Assembly: GCF_015477605.1 (NCBI RefSeq)
Contig: NZ_JADLQX010000003.1
Span: 248,001-312,000, forward strand
Reading direction: 5' to 3'
DNA from: Nocardia amamiensis
Lineage (GTDB): Bacteria > Actinomycetota > Actinomycetes > Mycobacteriales > Mycobacteriaceae
Length of the DNA stretch: 64,000 nucleotides
Shown: piece after piece, positions 32,426 through 41,081 of the stretch
Numbering within the stretch: the stretch's first letter is position 1
Layout: each line of letters starts with the position of its first letter
Translations under genes and position numbers: made by a program
The notes under the pieces: generated by a model
Database searches by the model: none
Seen by the model: only the letters and a program-made list of their open reading frames with translations
Told to the model about the DNA's origin: nothing

Positions 32426-33793
32426 ATGACGTCAACCGCACTCCCCCGGGTCTGCGTGATCGGCGCGGGACCGTCCGGGATCACCGCCGCCAAGCGCCTG
32501 CACGACCACGGCATCCCGTTCGACTGCTATGAGGCCTCCGACGAGGTCGGCGGCAACTGGTATTTCAAGAACCCCAACGGCATGTCGGCCTGCTACCAGA
32601 GCCTGCACATCGACACGTCCAAGTTCCGTTTGGCGTTCGAGGACTACCCGGCACCCGACGAGTGGCCGGACTTCCCCCATCATTCCCAGCTGTTCCGGTA
32701 CTTCCGCGACTACGTCGACTATTTCGGCATCCGTCACCGAATCGTGTTCAACACCAAGGTGACCGGCGCGGAGCGCGGCGAGGACGGCCGCTGGCTGATC
32801 ACCACAGCCGATGGACAGACCCGGGATTACGACGTGTTGGTCGTCTGCAACGGGCATCACTGGGATCCTCGAATTCCGGACTATCCCGGTGCATTCGACG
32901 GAACGCTGCTGCACAGCCACGCCTACAACGACCCGTTCGACCCCGTGGACATGCGCGGCAAGCGCGTCGTAGTCGTCGGCATGGGCAATTCCGGCCTCGA
33001 CATCGCCTCCGAGCTGTCTCAGCGGTTCCTCGCCGAGAAGCTGTATGTCTCCGCCCGGCGCGGGGTGTGGGTGCTGCCGAAGTACGTCAACGGGAAGGTC
33101 GGCGACAAGCGCTCGATGCCGCGCTGGATCCCCCCGACCGTGGGGCTCAAGCTCAAGCAGCGCTTCGTCCGGAAGTTCCGCGGCAACATGGAGGACTACG
33201 GTCTGCCCAAGCCCGACCATCTGCCGTTCGAGGCGCATCCGTCGGCCAGCGAGGAGTTCCTGCACCGGGCCGGCTGCGGCGACATCGCCTTCAAGCCCGC
33301 GATCACCGCGCTCGAGGGGCCGCGGGTGCGCTTCGCCGACGGCAGCGCCGAGGAGGTGGACGTGATCGTCTGCGCCACCGGCTACCGCATCTCCTTTCCC
33401 TTCTTCACCGATCCGGACCTGCTGCCCGACAGCGAGAATCGCTTTCCGCTGTTCAAGCAGATGATAAAGCCGGGCATCGACAATCTGTTCTTCCTCGGCC
33501 TGGCCCAGCCGCTGCCGACGCTGGTGAATTTCGCCGAGCAGCAGAGCAAGTTCGTCGCCGCGTATCTCACCGGCCGCTACCACCCGCCGACGGCGGACGA
33601 GATGCTGGCAGCCATCCGGTCCGCGGAATCGGCCAGGACGGGCCGCTACTACGACTCACCCCGGCACACCATCCAAATCGAATTCGAACCGTACGTGCGG
33701 GATATGCAGCGTGAACTGGCGCGTGGCGCGAAAAGGGCCGCCGCCGCGGGCAATTCGCTGCCGGTTCCGGCCCGAGCGCCGCAGCACGTGTGA
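32426..33793 (+). CDS. Flavin-containing monooxygenase (FMO/Baeyer-Villiger type)
   Basis: A 455-residue class B flavoprotein monooxygenase with an N-terminal FAD Rossmann motif (VIGAGPSGITAAKRL, about residues 12-26), a second NADPH-binding motif (VVGMGNSGLDIASELS, about 184-199) and the FMO C-terminal signature CATGYRISFPFF. The FMO/BVMO fingerprint FxGxxxHxxxW is modified here (CNGHHWDP), so it could act on heteroatoms or as a Baeyer-Villiger enzyme. It leads an operon with an esterase, an alcohol dehydrogenase and an acyl-CoA ligase, which favours Baeyer-Villiger conversion of a ketone to an ester. Confidence 0.82.
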   Translation: MTSTALPRVCVIGAGPSGITAAKRLHDHGIPFDCYEASDEVGGNWYFKNPNGMSACYQSLHIDTSKFRLAFEDYPAPDEWPDFPHHSQLFRYFRDYVDYFGIRHRIVFNTKVTGAERGEDGRWLITTADGQTRDYDVLVVCNGHHWDPRIPDYPGAFDGTLLHSHAYNDPFDPVDMRGKRVVVVGMGNSGLDIASELSQRFLAEKLYVSARRGVWVLPKYVNGKVGDKRSMPRWIPPTVGLKLKQRFVRKFRGNMEDYGLPKPDHLPFEAHPSASEEFLHRAGCGDIAFKPAITALEGPRVRFADGSAEEVDVIVCATGYRISFPFFTDPDLLPDSENRFPLFKQMIKPGIDNLFFLGLAQPLPTLVNFAEQQSKFVAAYLTGRYHPPTADEMLAAIRSAESARTGRYYDSPRHTIQIEFEPYVRDMQRELARGAKRAAAAGNSLPVPARAPQHV

Positions 33794-33800
33794 GGCGGCG

Positions 33801-34958
33801 ATGACTACTACGACAGGCACCACCACCTCGGGATTCTGCGCCGAGCGATTCGCGTGGGTGCGAACGGAGCTGGAGCAGCGGCTCGCGTCCGGCGACGAAC
33901 TCGGCGCGTCGATCTGCGTCACGGTCGACGGCGAACCCGTCGTCGACCTGTGGGGCGGCTACCGCGATCCCGAGCGCAGCACGCCGTGGACCGGCGACAC
34001 CTTGGTCAATGTCTTCTCCCTCACCAAGACCATGACGGCGCTGTGCGCACTGCTGCTGGTCGAGCGCGGCGAACTCGACGTGCACGCGAAGGTGGCCAGG
34101 TACTGGCCGGAGTTCGCGGCGAACGGCAAGGGCGGCATCGAGATTCGTCATCTGCTCGCGCACACCTCCGGCGTCTCCGGATGGCAGCCGCCGATCGCGC
34201 TGACCGACATCTACGACGTGGAGGCCGCCGCCGCCCGGCTCGCGAGCCAGCCGCCGTGGTGGGAGCCGGGCACCGCGTCCGGGTACCACGCGCTGGACTA
34301 CGGCCATCTGATCGGCGCGGTGATCCGCCGGATCACCGGACGCTCGCTCGGCGAGTTCTTCGCCGACGAGATCGCCGGGCCGCTGGGCGCGGACTTCCAC
34401 ATCGGCACCGCACCCGAACACCACGGGCGGATCGCCACGCTGATTCCACCGGCGGTGCCGGAATTCGACCTGGCCGCGCTCGACCAGGAGAGCGTCCTGG
34501 TCAAAACGCTCACCAGTCCGCTGCTCGACATCGCGGAGACGGCGAGCGCGGCGTGGCGGCAAGCCGAGATCGGCGCGGTGAACGGGCACGGCAACGCGCG
34601 GTCGGTGGCGCGGGTGCAATCGCTGGTGTCCTGCGGTGGAGAGCTGGACGGCCGGAGACTGCTGTCGGACGAGACGATCGATCTGATCTTCCAGCAGCAG
34701 TCCGACGGAGTGGATCTCGCGCTGCTGGTACCGCTGCGGTTCGGTATCGGCTACGGTCTGCCGCAGCGGCAGACGGCCCCGGAAGTGCCCGACGGGCGGG
34801 TGTGCTGGTGGGCCGGGTACGGCGGCGCGATGGTGGTCAACGATCTGGAGCACCGGCTCACCTTCGCCTACACCATGAACCGGATGGCCCCTGGCTTGAT
34901 CGGCTCGGACCGCGCCGACGCCTATCTGCGGGCGACGTTCGAGGCGGTGCTCCGATGA
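33801..34958 (+). CDS. Serine hydrolase of the beta-lactamase class C/esterase family
   Basis: A 385-residue protein with the SxxK catalytic motif SLTK (Ser73, Lys76), YxL-type tyrosine (YHALDYGHL, near 160) and a C-terminal WWAGYGG box replacing KTG, as in EstB-type carboxylesterases. These usually hydrolyse short- to medium-chain esters, not beta-lactams. It begins 7 bp after the monooxygenase stop with GAGGCGG in front. In the operon it would hydrolyse the ester made by the monooxygenase. No signal peptide, so it is cytoplasmic. Confidence 0.85.
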   Translation: MTTTTGTTTSGFCAERFAWVRTELEQRLASGDELGASICVTVDGEPVVDLWGGYRDPERSTPWTGDTLVNVFSLTKTMTALCALLLVERGELDVHAKVARYWPEFAANGKGGIEIRHLLAHTSGVSGWQPPIALTDIYDVEAAAARLASQPPWWEPGTASGYHALDYGHLIGAVIRRITGRSLGEFFADEIAGPLGADFHIGTAPEHHGRIATLIPPAVPEFDLAALDQESVLVKTLTSPLLDIAETASAAWRQAEIGAVNGHGNARSVARVQSLVSCGGELDGRRLLSDETIDLIFQQQSDGVDLALLVPLRFGIGYGLPQRQTAPEVPDGRVCWWAGYGGAMVVNDLEHRLTFAYTMNRMAPGLIGSDRADAYLRATFEAVLR

Positions 34959-36004
34959 TGCGGGCGCTACAGCTCACCGAGCCGGGTGTGCTGGAACTGC
35001 GCACGGTACCGACCCCCGAGATCGGTCCGGCCGATCTGCTGCTGCGCGTCGGCGCGGCGGGCATCTGCCATTCGGATCTGCACGTGCTGCACCTCCCGTT
35101 CCGGATGCGCGAAGAGCCGCTGACTCTGGGCCACGAGATCGCCGGGACCATCGAGGCGATCGGCGACGCGGTCGACGGCCGCCGTCCCGGTGAGCGCGGC
35201 GTGGTGTATCTGTGCTGGTCGTGCGGAGTGTGCCGGGAGTGCGTCGGCGGCAACGAGAACGTCTGCCGTGCCGCGGGCCGCACCGCCATGCCGCCCTGCC
35301 CCGGGCTCGGGCCGGATGGTGGCATGGCGGAGTACATCCGCGTGCCCGCGAGTTCGTTCGTGCCGATCGGCGACCTGGATTTTCTCCAGGCCGCGCCGCT
35401 GGCCGATGCCGCCCTGTCGAGTTATCACGCCATCCGCGGCGCTCGCGAGCAGCTCGGCCCGGGTTCGGTGGCAGTGGTCATCGGGGTAGGCGGGCTCGGT
35501 CACGTCGCGGTGCAGATCCTCACCGCGACCACGGCGACCCGGGTACTGGCCGTGGACGTGAGCGCCGACAAACTCGAACTCGCCGCGCGGTGCGGTGCGG
35601 CCGAGGGACTCGTGGCGAGCGACGAAACCGCGCGCGAGATCCTCGACCGCACCCAAGGCCGTGGCGCGGACGCGGTGTTCGACTTCGTCGGCGTCGACGC
35701 GACCGCGCGGCTCGCGGTGGAGTCGGTGGCGCCCAACGGGGCTTACCGGATGGTCGGCCTCGGCGGCGGCGCCCCGGAGATCACGGCGGCACCGGCAGGC
35801 GGGCCGGGCTGGCCGTGGGGCGCCTCGGTCCGAAAGTCGTACGGGGGCACTAAATCCGACTTGATCGACGCCGTGGCCTTGGCTACGTCGGGCAGGCTAC
35901 GGGTCGAGGTGGAGCGCTACGCCCTGGCCGAGGGCCGCGACGCCCTCGGCCGGCTGGAGCGGGGCCTGGTCACCGGCCGAGCGGTCCTGGTCCCCGAGCC
36001 GTGA
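34955..36004 (+). CDS. Zinc-dependent alcohol dehydrogenase (MDR)
   Basis: A 349-residue medium-chain dehydrogenase. The catalytic zinc ligands are Cys38 and His60-Glu61 (GHEIAG). A structural zinc lobe holds Cys87, Cys90, Cys93, Cys96 and Cys104, and the nucleotide motif [12 protein letters not shown] is near 170. Its start overlaps the esterase stop (ATGATG), so the two are coupled. It would oxidise the alcohol released by the esterase to an aldehyde. The cofactor is probably NAD, given an acidic residue ([11 protein letters not shown]) at the end of the second Rossmann strand. Confidence 0.88.
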   Translation: MMRALQLTEPGVLELRTVPTPEIGPADLLLRVGAAGICHSDLHVLHLPFRMREEPLTLGHEIAGTIEAIGDAVDGRRPGERGVVYLCWSCGVCRECVGGNENVCRAAGRTAMPPCPGLGPDGGMAEYIRVPASSFVPIGDLDFLQAAPLADAALSSYHAIRGAREQLGPGSVAVVIGVGGLGHVAVQILTATTATRVLAVDVSADKLELAARCGAAEGLVASDETAREILDRTQGRGADAVFDFVGVDATARLAVESVAPNGAYRMVGLGGGAPEITAAPAGGPGWPWGASVRKSYGGTKSDLIDAVALATSGRLRVEVERYALAEGRDALGRLERGLVTGRAVLVPEP

Positions 36005-36041
36005 CGAACCAGTGCTGTGCAGTGACGAGGAAGTAGCCGAT

Positions 36042-37691
36042 ATGACAAAACCATTCGATCCGCAGGCGTTCGCGGCGCAGGCGGCGGCCCAGCTCACCGG
36101 CCCCGGTGGCCGGTTCGAGATGGTGGTCGAGAACGTACTCGGCGCGCCCATGCCGGTGATCCGGAACCGGAAGACCGCACTCGGCGAGGTGCTCGCCGCC
36201 TCGGTCGAGCACGGCGACCGGGACTACCTGGTCACCGCGGACCGCAGGATGTCGTTCACCGAGCACGCCGCCGCCGTCGCCGCACTGGCCACGGCCCTGC
36301 GGGAGCGATACGGCGTCGGCAAGGGCGATCGCGTCGGCATCCTCGCGGCGAACACGGCCGAGTGGGTGGTCGCGTTCTGGGCCGCGCAGGCGCTCGGCGC
36401 GATCGCGGTGGGCTACAACGCGTGGTGGGCGCCCCCCGAGATCGCCTACGGCGTGCGGCACACCAGCCCCACCGTGCTCGTCGTCGACGCGAAGCGCGCG
36501 GCGCTGCTGGCGGAGCTGGACATTCGCGTCCCGGTGCTCACCATGGAGCACGATGTTCCCGCGCTGCTGGCCGAGTTCCGGACCGACGCTCTGCCGCACG
36601 CCGAGGTCGGCGAGGACGATCCCGCGGTGATCCTCTACACCAGCGGCACCAGCGGGCGGCCCAAGGGTGCGGTGCACTCGCATCGGAACCTGGTGGCGGT
36701 GATCGACTATCACGTCTTCAACGACGCGCTCGCCGCCGCATTCACCGGAGCCACCGACCTGCCCACCGGGCGGCGCTACCTGCTCACCTCGCCGCTGTTC
36801 CACATCGCCAGCCTGCACAACCTGGTGGTGCCCCGGCTGGTCACCGGGGACGCGGCCGTTATCCACCAGGGGTCGTTCGACGCCGACCGGGTGCTGCGAC
36901 TGATCGAGGCCGAACGGATCACCAACTGGGGCGCGATGCCGACCATGGCCACCAGGATGCTCGAACTCGACCTCGCCGGCTACGACCTGTCCTCGCTGAC
37001 GGCGTTCTCGCTGAACTCGGCGCCGTCCTCGGCCGCGCTGCAACAGAAACTGCGCGATCAGCTGCCCGTGGCCCGTACCGCCCTGGTGACCAGCTACGGG
37101 CTCACCGAGTGCAGCACCGCCGCGACGCTGGCCGGCCCGGCTGAGCTGGCCGCGTTCCCCGACACCGTGGGGCGCCCGGTCCTCGGCGTCACGCTGGAGA
37201 TCCGCGACAAGTCGGGCAACCCCGTCCCTGACGGCGCCGAAGGCGAGATCTGCGTGCGCAGCCCGTATGTGATGCTCGGTTACTGGCAGGACGAGGCGGC
37301 GACCGCCGCGGCGATCACGTCGGACCGCTGGCTGCGCACCGGTGACATCGGCGTCCTGGAAGACGGCAGGCTGCGCTTGTCCGGACGCCGTTCCGATCTC
37401 ATCCTGCGCGGCGGGGAGAACGTCTATCCCACCGAGATCGAGCAGTGCCTCGAGGAACATCCCGCGGTGCGCGAGTGCGCGGTGGTCGGCGTCCCGGACG
37501 CCGACCTCGGGCAGCAGGTCGCCGCCCTGGTCGTGGTCGAAAGCGACAGCGCCACAACCGAAGACGAGCTGCGCGTGTTCACCGCCGAACGGCTCGCCTA
37601 CTACAAGGTGCCGGCGCGCTGGCGGCTCACCACCACCGCGCTCCCCCGCAACGCGACCGGCAAGGTGATGCGGTCTGGTCTCACGGTGTGA
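36042..37691 (+). CDS. Acyl-CoA ligase (FadD/ANL family)
   Basis: A 549-residue adenylate-forming enzyme. Motifs in order: [20 protein letters not shown] (about 202-221), [46 protein letters not shown] and the catalytic-lysine NATGKVMRS near the C-terminus. ATG 36042 has GAGGAAG upstream. It is the last gene of the monooxygenase operon (37 bp after the dehydrogenase) and would activate the acid product as a CoA thioester for beta-oxidation. The operon resembles, without matching in every gene, the mycobacterial mymA operon that ends in fadD13. Confidence 0.87.
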   Translation: MTKPFDPQAFAAQAAAQLTGPGGRFEMVVENVLGAPMPVIRNRKTALGEVLAASVEHGDRDYLVTADRRMSFTEHAAAVAALATALRERYGVGKGDRVGILAANTAEWVVAFWAAQALGAIAVGYNAWWAPPEIAYGVRHTSPTVLVVDAKRAALLAELDIRVPVLTMEHDVPALLAEFRTDALPHAEVGEDDPAVILYTSGTSGRPKGAVHSHRNLVAVIDYHVFNDALAAAFTGATDLPTGRRYLLTSPLFHIASLHNLVVPRLVTGDAAVIHQGSFDADRVLRLIEAERITNWGAMPTMATRMLELDLAGYDLSSLTAFSLNSAPSSAALQQKLRDQLPVARTALVTSYGLTECSTAATLAGPAELAAFPDTVGRPVLGVTLEIRDKSGNPVPDGAEGEICVRSPYVMLGYWQDEAATAAAITSDRWLRTGDIGVLEDGRLRLSGRRSDLILRGGENVYPTEIEQCLEEHPAVRECAVVGVPDADLGQQVAALVVVESDSATTEDELRVFTAERLAYYKVPARWRLTTTALPRNATGKVMRSGLTV

Positions 37692-37834
37692 AATCCCCGA
37701 TGTGAAACAAGCGCCCGCACCTGCGCGTGCAGGCCACCGCGCGGTGTGCCTGAGCGCCCTCCTGAGCGGGTATCGCCACGTAAAATCGTGACACACCAGG
37801 CAATCGTTCGCCGGGCAGCTCGCAGGGAGTCGGC

Positions 37835-38680
37835 GTGGACGTTTTCGAGCATCGAGGCAGAGGCGTGGCCTTCGACCGCGCGGGTAGCGGGTCGCCGGTC
37901 GTGTTCCTGCACAATGCCGGTGCGCAACATCGCATCTGGGACGACCAGGTCGCGGCGCTGCGGCGCGAGCACGAGGTCTTCGCGCTCGACCTTCCCGGCT
38001 ACGGGCGATCCGAGCAGCCCGCGGCGGGCTACCGGCTCGCCGACTACGTGGACATGCTCGACGCGTTCCTGACCGCGCACCGGCTCACCGGCGTGGTGTT
38101 GATCGGCAATTGCCTCGGCAGCGCCACCTCGCTGCGCTACACCATGGACCATCCGGCCGTAGTGCGCGCGCTCGTCCTGATCAATCCGCTGACCTGGGAC
38201 ACCGTGAGTTCGGGGCAATCGGCGGGCCTGGCCTGGGCCGACGCGCGGCTGCCGCTGGCTCCGGTAGCTCGCCGGATCAGCCTGCCCAGCTGGGCGGTCG
38301 CGCTGATCGTCGCGAATCAGCTGGGGCCGCGTGGTCGCGGCCGGAAACTACAGCACGAACCGCGAGTGCGGGCGCACTGGTCCGATCGCGGCAGGCTGAC
38401 CGCGTTGCACGGCTTGGTCCAGGATTTCCCGGCCTACCGCGCGCTGGACGCGTTCGATCCGCCCGCCGGGTTCCCGCCGATCTGCACGATCTGGGGGCGG
38501 CGCAATCGCATCCTCTCGGCCGAGGCGGGCAAGCGCCTCAACCGCGCGCTGCGCCCGCACACCGCGGTGGAGATACCCGACTGCGGTCACCTTCCCATGG
38601 TCGAGGACCCGGATCGGGTCACCGAGATCATCAGCGGTTTCCTGGCGGCGGCCGCCGCCAGAAAAGAAGCGAACGGCTGA
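37835..38680 (+). CDS. Alpha/beta hydrolase with Cys nucleophile
   Basis: A 281-residue alpha/beta hydrolase beginning at GTG 37835 (CAGGGAG upstream). The oxyanion region VVFLHNAGAQH, the LDLPGYGRSEQP loop and the catalytic His in DCGHLPMVEDP are conventional. The nucleophile elbow is GNCLGS, with Cys93 where most members have Ser. In the usual acid position (WGxxDxxxP) the sequence is WGRRNRILS. The enzyme is therefore either a Cys-type hydrolase (as in dienelactone hydrolases) with a relocated acid, or a non-catalytic homologue. It follows the monooxygenase operon by 143 bp and may belong to it. Confidence 0.82.
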   Translation: MDVFEHRGRGVAFDRAGSGSPVVFLHNAGAQHRIWDDQVAALRREHEVFALDLPGYGRSEQPAAGYRLADYVDMLDAFLTAHRLTGVVLIGNCLGSATSLRYTMDHPAVVRALVLINPLTWDTVSSGQSAGLAWADARLPLAPVARRISLPSWAVALIVANQLGPRGRGRKLQHEPRVRAHWSDRGRLTALHGLVQDFPAYRALDAFDPPAGFPPICTIWGRRNRILSAEAGKRLNRALRPHTAVEIPDCGHLPMVEDPDRVTEIISGFLAAAAARKEANG

Positions 38681-38687
38681 GCCGCGC

Positions 38688-38972
38688 TCAAAGGGGAGCC
38701 ACGGTCGGGCAGAGTTCGGCGAAGCCGGTGGAGCGCGCGCCGCACCCCGTGCACTCGAAGGCCATGCCGAGGTCGAGCATCCAGTTGATGCGGGCATGAC
38801 AGGTCTCGCAGAGGAAGTCGACGCCCGCGGTATGGCAGCAGGACCGTTTACGGATCAACCAGTCGGCGCGATGACGACACCGCGCGCCGTCGAATCGGAA
38901 CGTGCACATCGGCTCGGCGGGTAGCCCCGCGACGATGGCTTCGAAAGTCGTTGTAGAGGCAGCTGTTCGCAC
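38688..38972 (-). CDS. Zinc-ribbon protein
   Basis: A 94-residue protein with start at GTG 38972 (GGAAGG 8 bp upstream). Ten cysteines occur in the last 70 residues, including CETC and CTGC knuckles, a CC pair in RKRSCCHTAG and a conserved-looking CTFRFDGARCRHRADWLIRK opening. This suggests two zinc sites. Unknown function. It overlaps no neighbour and converges on the hydrolase gene, which ends 7 bp away. Confidence 0.6.
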   Translation of the reverse strand: MRTAASTTTFEAIVAGLPAEPMCTFRFDGARCRHRADWLIRKRSCCHTAGVDFLCETCHARINWMLDLGMAFECTGCGARSTGFAELCPTVAPL

Positions 38973-39173
38973 AGCGGACACCTTCCGGCAGAGCAGGGTG
39001 GAAAGTGGGAGAACCGGCCCGGATCCGGGTGCGGCCCCCGTCTCGATAATCGCCCGCCATGGATTTGCTGTTATCCGGGTGAGGCGGCGTTCACAGGATG
39101 GTGGCCGGGCGTGTTTGGTCACCCGACGCGCGGGAATCCGGTCGGTAACGGCATCGAGAGAAGGGGATTTGTC

Positions 39174-40205
39174 ATGTTGTTGCGCCGACTCGCCCGGCCG
39201 CTACTGGCCACCGTGTTCGTCGTCGATGGAGTCGATACTCTGCGGCGCCCGGACGAGCGGGTCAAGGCCGCGAACCAACTGGTAGAGCGTGGGCGGCGAC
39301 AGCTGCCCGACGAGATTGCCGCGAAATTGCCCGCTGATCCGGCAACCGTGGTGCAGATCAACGCGTTCGCCCAGGTGGGCGGCGGTGTGCTGCTGGCGCT
39401 CGGGAAAGCGCCGCGCCTGGCCGCCTTGGTGCTGGCCGCGACCGTCGTACCCGCGACCGTGACCGAGCAGGATTTCTGGAACGAGCAGGATCCCGCACGG
39501 AAGTCGGCGAAGCGAACCGCGTTCCTGAAGGATCTCGGACTGCTCGGCGGCCTGATGATCGCCGCGGCCGACACCGAGGGCAAGCCGTCCTTGGGCTGGC
39601 GCGGACGCCGGGCCGCGCGCGACGCGGCCGCCACGGTATCGGCGGCGCTTCCGTTCGGGGCGACCTCGAACGGCGCGACCGGAGCCGCATTGCGCAAGAC
39701 CGCGCACGAGGCCGCCGAACGGGCGCGAGCGCTCGGGGCCGTCGCCGCGAGCAAAAGCGCGGAGCTGGCCGAGACGGCACAACGGCACGGGCCGGAGTGG
39801 GCGGAGGCGGCCAAGGAACACGGCAGCGACCTCGCCGAGTCCGCGAAGGTGCACGGCGCCGAATGGGCGGAAATCGCCCGAGAGCATGGCGCCGACTGGG
39901 CCGAAATCGCGAAAGAACACGGCGCGGACTGGGCCGAAATCGCAAAAGAGCGCAGCGCCGAGTGGGCCGAACTCGCCAAGGAGCGCGGAGGTCACCTCGC
40001 GGAGCTGGCCAAGCTGCGCAGCGCGGAGTGGGCCGAAATCGCCAAGGAACGCGGAGCCGAACTGGCCGATCTCGCCAAGCACCGCGGACCCGAGATCGCG
40101 CACGAGGCGCGGGAACGCGGGGCGCACACCGCCCACCTCGCACGGGAGCGTGGAGCCCGAGCCGCGCACGCCGCACGCGAGAAGCTCGAAGCACAGCGCC
40201 GCTGA
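39174..40205 (+). CDS. DoxX-family membrane protein with C-terminal hendecad repeats
   Basis: A 343-residue protein. The first ~135 residues are a DoxX-like four-helix membrane domain (MLLRRLARPLLATVFVVDGV; VVQINAFAQVGGGVLLALG; LGLLGGLMIAA). Residues about 140-195 are a linker. Residues 196-338 are thirteen contiguous 11-residue repeats of the form A-E-W-A-E-I-A-K-E-H-G, ending in a basic EAQRR. ATG 39174 has AGAAGGGG upstream. DoxX proteins act in thiosulfate or redox metabolism, and the long amphipathic repeat tail is not part of the usual family. It should form a long helix or coiled coil lying along or projecting from the membrane. Confidence 0.8.
   Translation: MLLRRLARPLLATVFVVDGVDTLRRPDERVKAANQLVERGRRQLPDEIAAKLPADPATVVQINAFAQVGGGVLLALGKAPRLAALVLAATVVPATVTEQDFWNEQDPARKSAKRTAFLKDLGLLGGLMIAAADTEGKPSLGWRGRRAARDAAATVSAALPFGATSNGATGAALRKTAHEAAERARALGAVAASKSAELAETAQRHGPEWAEAAKEHGSDLAESAKVHGAEWAEIAREHGADWAEIAKEHGADWAEIAKERSAEWAELAKERGGHLAELAKLRSAEWAEIAKERGAELADLAKHRGPEIAHEARERGAHTAHLARERGARAAHAAREKLEAQRR
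39759..40187 (+). repeat. Thirteen tandem 33-bp (11-codon) repeats
   Basis: In-frame imperfect 33-bp units within the DoxX gene encode residues 196-338. Units vary mainly at the first two and the last two codons, while the central W-A-E-x-A-K core is kept in the middle copies. The first and last copies are more diverged, typical of repeats grown by unequal exchange from the centre. Confidence 0.85.
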
Positions 40206-40580
40206 CGCTTACCTCGACGGCCGCGCCGCCTCCGTAGGAGCCCGGCGCGGCTGCTGCCTGCCTCCGAGGACGACCTAGGGCCTGACCCGCGTCAGTTCCG
40301 CGGCGGCCCGGCCTTCGTGCAGTGTGGGCGCGAGCTATACGAATTTCGTCCGACGACGCAGGACGGCACCTGCTCGCGGCACGGCTGCAGAAGACACCTC
40401 CGCCGACGCCCGTCCTGCGGTTACCGCACAGGAGTCCTTCCAACCGCATCGGTTCGGCGGCTGCGTCGACCTTTCGCACAGGCGCCTACAGACGGCTTTT
40501 CTCCGACGACGCGTCCATGGGACTACCTCACCGTCATCCGGTGGGCGCGGGCCTCGAACGAACTCCGCCGATGACGCCCA
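40206..40580. other. Intergenic region of 375 bp
   Basis: No supported gene. A possible terminator stem (CCGCGCC at 40221-40227 with GGCGCGG at 40244-40250, extended by CTCC/GGAG) follows the DoxX stop. The rest contains short open frames with no recognisable product. Confidence 0.45.
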
Positions 40581-40970
40581 TCAGGCGGTCTCGTCGTAGC
40601 CGGGTGCGCTATCGGCGAGGGCGGCGTCCAGCGAGCGGACGCGATGAAATCCCGCGGACAGGCCGGTGATCTCGATGGCGCGGTCCACCGAGCGCACCTT
40701 GGTGATCAGGATGATGCGGCGATGTGCTCGTGTGGCTTCGGCTTGCGCCTCGACCAGAACGGTCAGGCCCGCTGCCGCGAGGAACGTGACCGGCGACAGA
40801 TCGAGCACGAGCGTTCTTGTGTGGCATAGCGATCTGCGGGTCAGCTCGGCCCGCAGCCGGGGTGCGGTCGCGAGGTCGATCTCGCCGACCACCATCAGCA
40901 GCGTCACGTCGCGGCGCGGGCGGCACACCGAAAACCGAAGCGGGTCAGTCCGTTCGGTGTGGCGGGACAT
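40581..40970 (-). CDS. STAS-domain protein (anti-sigma-factor-antagonist-like) lacking the phosphoserine
   Basis: A 129-residue STAS protein: VVGEIDLATAPRLRAEL (strand 2-helix 1), TLVLDLSPVTFLAAAGLTVL (strand 3-helix 2) and HRIILITKVRSVDRAIEITG. In SpoIIAA-type antagonists helix 2 starts D-S-S-G and the second Ser is phosphorylated by the anti-sigma kinase. Here residues 65-67 are Ala-Ala-Ala before Gly68. The protein therefore cannot be switched off at that site and could be a permanently active antagonist or a structural STAS unit. No kinase or sigma gene is adjacent. Confidence 0.83.
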   Translation of the reverse strand: MSRHTERTDPLRFSVCRPRRDVTLLMVVGEIDLATAPRLRAELTRRSLCHTRTLVLDLSPVTFLAAAGLTVLVEAQAEATRAHRRIILITKVRSVDRAIEITGLSAGFHRVRSLDAALADSAPGYDETA

Positions 40971-41081
40971 GCACTGACTCCTGGCCGGACGCGGGCACTG
41001 TACAGACCATGTGCTTTCCAGTGAAGCACTGCGCGATAAGTCTGTACAGACACGCCACAGCCGGACGCAGCGGCGGAGAAG

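Noticed and set aside
39759..40187. 33-bp repeats as a CRISPR array or VNTR
   Set aside because: They are contiguous, in-frame and lack spacers; they encode protein hendecads.
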